Assembly: GCA_029858755.1 (NCBI GenBank)
Contig: JAOUEK010000038.1
Coordinates: 1-9,528, forward strand
Length of the DNA: 9,528 bases
Direction: 5' to 3'
DNA from: Thermoleophilia bacterium
Lineage (GTDB): Bacteria > Actinomycetota > Thermoleophilia > Gaiellales > Gaiellaceae
Part shown: in pieces, positions 5,291-9,528 of the stretch
How the letters are laid out: every line of letters starts with the position of its first letter
Position numbering within the stretch: position 1 is the stretch's first letter
Position numbers and translations under genes: made by a program
The notes under the pieces: generated by a model
Told to the model about the DNA's origin: nothing
The model's database searches: none
What the model saw: the letters and a program-made list of their open reading frames with translations, nothing else

Positions 5291-8200
5291 GTGAGGCTCG
5301 ACGGCGTCGACGACGCCGCCCGCGTCGCGGGGGACGACCGTGCGCTCCTCCGCGAGCTCGTGCGACAGGCGGCCGAGGCCGCGGGCACGCGGTACGCGCT
5401 GCTCGGGCGCCTCGATGACCGAGCACGCCGCGTCGAGTCCCTCGCAATGTGGGCGGACGGAGAGTTCCGCGACCTCTCGTACGACGTCGCGGGGACGCCG
5501 AGCGCGAACGTCGCCGACGAGGGCATGTGCGTCTACATCCACGGCGTGACCGGGTTGTTCCCCGACGACGAGCTGCTCGTCGGCCTCGGCATCGACGGCT
5601 ACGCCGAGATGCCGGTCCGGGACACCATGTCGCGGCCGCGTGCCGTGCTCGCCGTGTTCGACACAGAGCCGCTTGACGGCCCGCGCGTGCTCCCGACGCT
5701 CCGCGTCTTCGCCGCTCGCGTCCGGGCGGAGCTCGAACGACTGGACGCGGAGGAGCGCGATTCGGCTGCGCTCGACACCGCTTCACGCAGTGAGGCGGTG
5801 CTCAGGGCCGTCGCGCAGGTGGCCGAGCTCCTGCTTGCGTCGGAGAACTGGGAAGCGGTCGCCGACGACGCGCTGCGCCTGCTCGGACGCGCGGCCGACT
5901 CGAGTCGGGCCTTCATCTTCGCGATAGCCCACGAGCCCGACGACGTGGTCACGCGCATGACGAACGAGTGGGTCGCGGACGGCGTCACTCCGTCGATCTC
6001 GAACCCGGCGTGGCAGGCGCTACGCGAGCCAGCCGACGACCTCGAGCGCTTGCGGCGTGGAGAGGTGCTGCGGTTCCGTACCCGGGAGATGCCGTCGCCG
6101 TTGCGGGAAGTGATGGAGCGCGAGGGCATCGTCACGTGCTGTTCCGTTCCGATCCGTGTCGACGAACGCCTGTGGGGGTACCTGGGCTTCGACGAGATCC
6201 GCGGCGACCGCGAGTGGGATGCCGAGGTCGAGGCGTTGCGTGCCGCCGCCGGGACGGTCGGAGCGGCGATTGCTCGAGCAGGTGGGCGGCACACCCTGCT
6301 CGCGCGAGAGCGGATCCTGGGGGCCGTGGCGGAGGCCGCGGAGCGGTTGCTCGGCGCCGAGTCGTGGCGGGACGCGATCGAAGAGGTTCTGGGGCTCATC
6401 GGCACCGCCGTCGGAGTCGATCGCGCCGATCTCTTCGAGTGCCGCGTGGAGGGGGCGGCGGTCGTCTCCACACTGACAGCCGAATGGACGGCCGAGGGAG
6501 TGGGGTCGTCGAAGACCGAGGCGTGGACCGACGTGCGGGAGGCTCCGGAGCACGCTGCGCTGTTGCTCCGCGGCCACGCGGTGCACCCCCGGATCGACGA
6601 GCTCGACGGCATCCTGCGCGAGCAGATGGCCCTGGAGGGCAGTGCTGCGTTCCTCAGCGTCCCCTTCTTCGTAGGGGGCGAGCTCGCGGGCTACGTCGGT
6701 TTCGACGACACGACCGGACGGCACACGTTCTCCGCCGGCGAGGAGGACGCGCTGCGGGCGGCCGCGAGCATCGTGGGGGCGGCGATCGACCGCGAGCACG
6801 GCCTTCGGCGCGAGCACGCGAGCGAGCGGATCCTCGCCGCGGTGGCCTCGGCCGCGGCGCTCCTGCTCGACGCCCCGTCCTGGCGTGATGTCGTCGAGGA
6901 GGTGATGGCGCTGCTCGGGACGGCGGCGGGGGCGAGCAGGGCGTATCTCAACGAGGCGTGGCTCGACGGGGAGACGCTGATCTCCAACCTCGCCTACCAG
7001 TGGGCGGCGCCGGGGGTCACGCCGTACCACAAGGAGCTGTGGACCGCGTTCGAGACGCGATCCGGGCTCGCCGCTCCGCTGCTCCGCGGTGAGCTCGTGC
7101 AGGTGCGCGCCGAGGAGCTCGAGGGCGTCGTGCGCGAGAAGGTCGACATCGAGGGGATGCGGTCGGACATCAGCGTCCCGATCTTCGCCTCGGGAACGAT
7201 CGTGAGCTACCTGGGCCTCGACGACGTGACGGGGGCACATGCGCGGTGGTCGCCCGCAGAGGAGGAGGCGCTCCGCGCCGCGGCGGGGGTGCTAGGCACA
7301 GCGATCGAGCGCGACCACAGCACAGCCGCGCTGCGCGTACGCGATCGGATCCTCACCGCGGTCGCGTCAGCCTCGCAGAAGCTCCTCGTCGAGCCGTCGC
7401 TCGCTGTGGCCATCGAGCCCATACTTGCCGAGCTCGGCTCGGCGACCGGTGCGTCGCGCGCGTTCTTCGCAGACATCGACGAAGACACCGACGGCTCCTG
7501 TGTCTGCGTGTCCATTGCGGAATGGGTTGCAGACGGGCACGAACACCTCCGCGGGCACGAGCTGCTCGAACGCCTTCCGATCTCGACGGAGCGCCTCGCC
7601 GAGTATCGCGCCGGTCGCCCGCGCCAAGTGTTGACGAAGAACATGGAGCCTGGTGCCGGCGAACCCCTCGGTTCGGTTGGGGTCAAGTCGTCCGTCGCGG
7701 TGCCGGTGATGGTCAAAGGCAAGCCCCGTGCGCTGCTCGGCTTCAACGACTGCAGCGCGGAGCGGCTCTGGGCGGATGCGGAGATCGAGGCGCTCGGCAT
7801 CGCGGCGGGAGCGCTGGCCGCCGCGATCGAGCGCTCGCTCGCCGACGACGAAGCCCGTGACACGGAGGCGCGGCTCTGGCAGGCACAGAAGATGGAGGCC
7901 GTGGGACGCCTCGCCGGCGGCGTCGCGCACGACCTCAACAACTACCTGACCGCGATCGTGGGCTACGCGGAGTTCCTGCGCAGCGAGCTCCCGCTCGCTG
8001 CACGTGACGATGCGGACGCCCTGCTGGCGGTGGCCGAGCGCGTGCGGCAGCTCGTGCGTCGCCTGCTCTCCCTCTCCCGCCCGGTCGAGCCGATCGACGT
8101 CGAGCCGGTCGATGTCGGCGAGGCGGTCCGCGGCGTGGAGGGCGTGATCCGTGCGCTCGCGGGAGACGACGTCAGGGTCGAGCTCGACGTGCCTTCCGCG

Positions 8201-8542
8201 GTGCCGCCGGTCGTGATCGCCACCGACGAGGTCGAGCGCATCGTGGTCAATCTCGCGCTCAACGCGCGCGACGCCATGCCGGACGGGGGCCGGCTCACGA
8301 TCGCCGTGCGCGCCGACGGGGACGCCGTCCGGGTGTCGCTCGCGGACACGGGCGACGGCATGGACGAGGAGACACGCGCTCGCTCCTTCGACCCCTTCTT
8401 CACGACGAAGGGGCAGCACGGCTCGGGGCTCGGGCTCTCCACCGTCTACGGGATCGTCACGCGTCGCGGCGGCGAGGTAGAGGTCGAGACCTCGGCCGGC
8501 GCCGGCACCACTGTGACGGTCTCGCTCCCGCACGCGACCTGA
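5291..8542 (+). CDS. Soluble multi-GAF sensor histidine kinase (five GAF domains, HPK4-type core)
   Basis: This 1083-residue protein has no signal peptide or membrane helix, so it should sense inside the cell. GAF1 (about 15-155) belongs to a distinct GAF subtype (LSYDVAGTPSANV at 62-74, LRVFAARVRAELERL at 137-151). GAF2-GAF5 (about 169-859) form a tandem array with a 172-173-residue period. Its units share an EWxADGV-like motif, a SVPI strand, GYLGFDD and an ALRAAAGxxGAAIxR helix ending each unit. The kinase core follows: H-box LAGGVAHDLNNYLTAIVGY with H880, typical of HPK4/NtrB-like kinases, N-box NLALNARDAMPDGG, G1 DTGDGMD, F-box FDPFF and G2 GSGLGLSTVYGIV. All catalytic motifs look intact. 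There is no C-terminal receiver and no other regulator adjacent, so it appears to be an orphan. The GAF ligand is unknown: no cysteine or histidine is shared by the four repeats that would indicate covalent bilin or heme. GTG 5291 is set by GGAGGA 7 nt upstream. Confidence 0.93.
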   Translation: MRLDGVDDAARVAGDDRALLRELVRQAAEAAGTRYALLGRLDDRARRVESLAMWADGEFRDLSYDVAGTPSANVADEGMCVYIHGVTGLFPDDELLVGLGIDGYAEMPVRDTMSRPRAVLAVFDTEPLDGPRVLPTLRVFAARVRAELERLDAEERDSAALDTASRSEAVLRAVAQVAELLLASENWEAVADDALRLLGRAADSSRAFIFAIAHEPDDVVTRMTNEWVADGVTPSISNPAWQALREPADDLERLRRGEVLRFRTREMPSPLREVMEREGIVTCCSVPIRVDERLWGYLGFDEIRGDREWDAEVEALRAAAGTVGAAIARAGGRHTLLARERILGAVAEAAERLLGAESWRDAIEEVLGLIGTAVGVDRADLFECRVEGAAVVSTLTAEWTAEGVGSSKTEAWTDVREAPEHAALLLRGHAVHPRIDELDGILREQMALEGSAAFLSVPFFVGGELAGYVGFDDTTGRHTFSAGEEDALRAAASIVGAAIDREHGLRREHASERILAAVASAAALLLDAPSWRDVVEEVMALLGTAAGASRAYLNEAWLDGETLISNLAYQWAAPGVTPYHKELWTAFETRSGLAAPLLRGELVQVRAEELEGVVREKVDIEGMRSDISVPIFASGTIVSYLGLDDVTGAHARWSPAEEEALRAAAGVLGTAIERDHSTAALRVRDRILTAVASASQKLLVEPSLAVAIEPILAELGSATGASRAFFADIDEDTDGSCVCVSIAEWVADGHEHLRGHELLERLPISTERLAEYRAGRPRQVLTKNMEPGAGEPLGSVGVKSSVAVPVMVKGKPRALLGFNDCSAERLWADAEIEALGIAAGALAAAIERSLADDEARDTEARLWQAQKMEAVGRLAGGVAHDLNNYLTAIVGYAEFLRSELPLAARDDADALLAVAERVRQLVRRLLSLSRPVEPIDVEPVDVGEAVRGVEGVIRALAGDDVRVELDVPSAVPPVVIATDEVERIVVNLALNARDAMPDGGRLTIAVRADGDAVRVSLADTGDGMDEETRARSFDPFFTTKGQHGSGLGLSTVYGIVTRRGGEVEVETSAGAGTTVTVSLPHAT
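5795..7867 (+). repeat. Four tandem GAF-coding units with a period of about 516-519 bp
   Basis: Units run at about 5795-6310, 6311-6826, 6827-7345 and 7346-7867 within the kinase gene. Anchor residues R341, R513 and R686 (each starting RIL-AVA) and W359/W531 give periods of 172, 172 and 173 residues. Units 2 and 3 are most alike. The last has a longer, less similar middle (EDTDGSCVCV) and ends in the kinase linker. Divergence between units indicates old duplications, so this is an intragenic domain array rather than a mobile repeat. Confidence 0.8.
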
Positions 8543-8553
8543 TCCGCACGCAC

Positions 8554-8559
8554 TACGAT
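8554..8559 (+). promoter_or_regulatory. Putative -10 hexamer TACGAT of the UbiA-family gene
   Basis: TACGAT fits TANNNT and lies 7 nt (CGGCCGC) before GTG 8567, giving a predicted leaderless or near-leaderless transcript. It occupies most of the 24-nt gap after the GAF kinase, so the gene probably has its own promoter. No -35 consensus was seen. Confidence 0.5.
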
Positions 8560-8566
8560 CGGCCGC

Positions 8567-9481
8567 GTGACGCTGTCAGCGCGGGCCGAGGTCGCCGTTT
8601 GGCGCACGCGCCGGTCGTCCGCCCGGGCGGCGCTGGCGGCAACGCGGCCGCGTCAGTGGACGAAGAACCTCCTGGTGCTCGCAGGCATCGTCTTCGCGGG
8701 CCGGCTCGGCGACACCGAGCTCTGGACGCCGGCGCTCGCGGTGCTCGCCGCCTACTGCGCGGCCTCGAGCGCCGCCTACCTGGTGAACGACGTCCGCGAC
8801 GTCGCGGGCGACCGGCTGCACCCGGTCAAGCGCCGCCGCCCCATCGCCAGCGGTGAGCTGGCAGCCGGAGCTGCGCTCAGGCTGGCCGCAGGGCTTGTCG
8901 TCGCCGCGGTCGCGCTCGCCGCCGTCGCCGGCGCTGCCAGCGCGCTCGTGCTGCTGGCCTTCCTCGCACTGCAGGGCCTGTACACGAGCTTCCTGCGGGG
9001 AGTGGCGGCCGTCGACGTGACCGCGATCGCCGGGCTGTTCGTGATCCGCGCCGCGGCAGGCGCGGTCGCGATCGACGTCCGGATCTCACCGTGGCTGCTG
9101 GCGTGTACCGGCCTGCTCGCGCTGCTGCTCGCCCTCGGCAAGCGGCGGGCGGAGCGCGTCTCCGCCGACGTCGCTGTGCACACACGGCGCGCGCTCGCCG
9201 CCTACACGCGGCCGGCGGTCGATCGGTGGCTCGCCGGGGTCGCTACGACGACCGTCGCCGTCTACGCGGCCTACGCCCTCAGCGCGCGCGAGTCAGTGGC
9301 GCTGGCGGTGACGATCCCGTTCGTCGTCTTCGGGGTCGGCCGGTACCTCATGCTCGTGCATGCGAGGGGAGCCGGCGAGGACCCGGAGGCGATCCTGCTG
9401 CAGGACGTGCCCACGCTCGTCACGGTCGCCGCGTGGGCAGCGACGTGCGCTCTCGTGCTCGCGACGATCGGAGCGCGGTAG
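8567..9481 (+). CDS. UbiA-family decaprenyl-phosphate phosphoribosyltransferase
   Basis: This 304-residue polytopic prenyltransferase-fold protein is typical in length for decaprenyl-phosphate phosphoribosyltransferase. That enzyme transfers 5-phosphoribosyl from PRPP to a polyprenyl phosphate at the membrane, the first committed step to polyprenyl-phosphoryl ribose/arabinose donors. The N-terminus has RPRQWTKNLLVLAGIVFAG (27-45). The first Asp-rich motif is NDVRDVAGDRLHPVKRRRPI (74-93) with D75, D78 and D82. The second conserved region is LYTSFLRGVAAVDVTAIAG (138-156) with D150. GKRRAE (191-196), the RYLMLVH helix and the acidic GEDPEAILLQD segment (270-280) complete the family pattern. About nine hydrophobic helices are visible. 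GTG 8567 is supported by TACGAT 7 nt upstream and by the usual short cytoplasmic N-terminus. The homologous mycobacterial gene (Rv3806c, ubiA) serves arabinogalactan synthesis. Here no DprE1/DprE2-like gene is in view, so the final glycan is unknown. UbiA quinone prenyltransferases are a less likely alternative because the HPVKRRRPIASG signature favours the phosphoribosyl group. Confidence 0.88.
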   Translation: MTLSARAEVAVWRTRRSSARAALAATRPRQWTKNLLVLAGIVFAGRLGDTELWTPALAVLAAYCAASSAAYLVNDVRDVAGDRLHPVKRRRPIASGELAAGAALRLAAGLVVAAVALAAVAGAASALVLLAFLALQGLYTSFLRGVAAVDVTAIAGLFVIRAAAGAVAIDVRISPWLLACTGLLALLLALGKRRAERVSADVAVHTRRALAAYTRPAVDRWLAGVATTTVAVYAAYALSARESVALAVTIPFVVFGVGRYLMLVHARGAGEDPEAILLQDVPTLVTVAAWAATCALVLATIGAR

Positions 9482-9482
9482 G

Positions 9483-9528
9483 TCAGCCTGCCTGGGCGTA
9501 CGCCGGGCGCCCGGGCGTGTCCGCTGCG
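9483..9528 (-). CDS. Possible C-terminal tail of a convergent gene cut by the window edge
   Basis: Read on the minus strand, this piece gives an open frame ending AADTPGRPAYAQAG followed by TGA at 9485-9483. Twelve of its fourteen codons end in G or C, as in the real genes here. That is too short to identify, and two GC-rich palindromes in it (GGCGTACGCC at 9495-9504 and CCGGGCGCCCGG at 9503-9514) could equally be structural or chance. If it is a gene, it is tail-to-tail with the UbiA-family gene with 1 bp between the stops. Confidence 0.25.
   Translation of the reverse strand, partial: AADTPGRPAYAQAG

Noticed and set aside
4089..5786. 565-codon minus-strand open frame opposite both kinase genes
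   Set aside because: It is Arg/Ala/Pro-rich with no recognisable motif and spans the intergenic hairpin. The plus strand has intact kinase motifs throughout.
6020..7240. Minus-strand open frame of 406 codons opposite the GAF repeats
   Set aside because: It reflects GC bias and the repeated GAF coding sequence, and its translation is His/Arg/Glu-rich without a domain.
7367..8533. Minus-strand open frame of 388 codons opposite the kinase core
   Set aside because: The plus strand encodes complete H, N, G1, F and G2 boxes here. The antisense product is low complexity.
9495..9514. Two adjoining palindromes (GGCGTACGCC and CCGGGCGCCCGG) as a terminator after the UbiA-family gene
   Set aside because: There is no T-run, they are perfectly self-complementary with little room for a loop, and such GC palindromes are expected by chance at this base composition.

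Overview
The window is very GC-rich and densely coded, with strong G/C third-position bias, frequent GTG starts and almost no intergenic space. Several genes start 6-9 nt after a TANNNT-type -10 hexamer with no Shine-Dalgarno, the layout of leaderless transcription. With a decaprenyl-phosphate phosphoribosyltransferase-type UbiA protein, this suggests a high-GC Actinomycetota, perhaps Thermoleophilia (Gaiellales/Solirubrobacterales). That placement is inference; no rRNA or marker gene is present.

Region 1 (1-2463) holds three cation-transport genes: the N-terminal part of an ArsB/NhaD-type (SLC13/CitMHS-like) permease on the minus strand, a divergent CaCA-family Ca2+/cation antiporter, and a CPA1 (NhaP-type) Na+/H+ antiporter convergent with the CaCA gene and overlapping its 3' end by 14 bp. 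Together they could run a sodium/proton/calcium cycle.

Region 2 (2464-5168) is a signalling operon: a small exported protein of unknown function, an OmpR-family response regulator joined to it by a 4-nt GTGA overlap, and a membrane histidine kinase 20 nt further on. Three direct repeats at an exact 11-bp period lie where the -35 element of the operon promoter should be. They resemble tandem half-sites of an OmpR/PhoB-type regulator and suggest autoregulation.

Region 3 (5169-8542) begins with a strong hairpin just after the kinase stop. It continues with a 1083-residue soluble histidine kinase carrying five GAF domains, four of them in a tandem array with a 172-173-residue period, fused to an HPK4/NtrB-like kinase core. 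It has no receiver domain and no dedicated response regulator in the window.

Region 4 (8543-9528) holds the UbiA-family polyprenyl-phosphate phosphoribosyltransferase and, at the right edge, possibly the last codons of a convergent gene. No tRNA, rRNA, CRISPR array, insertion sequence or phage gene was seen. The best candidates for something new are the penta-GAF orphan kinase and the exported protein with its two-component pair.
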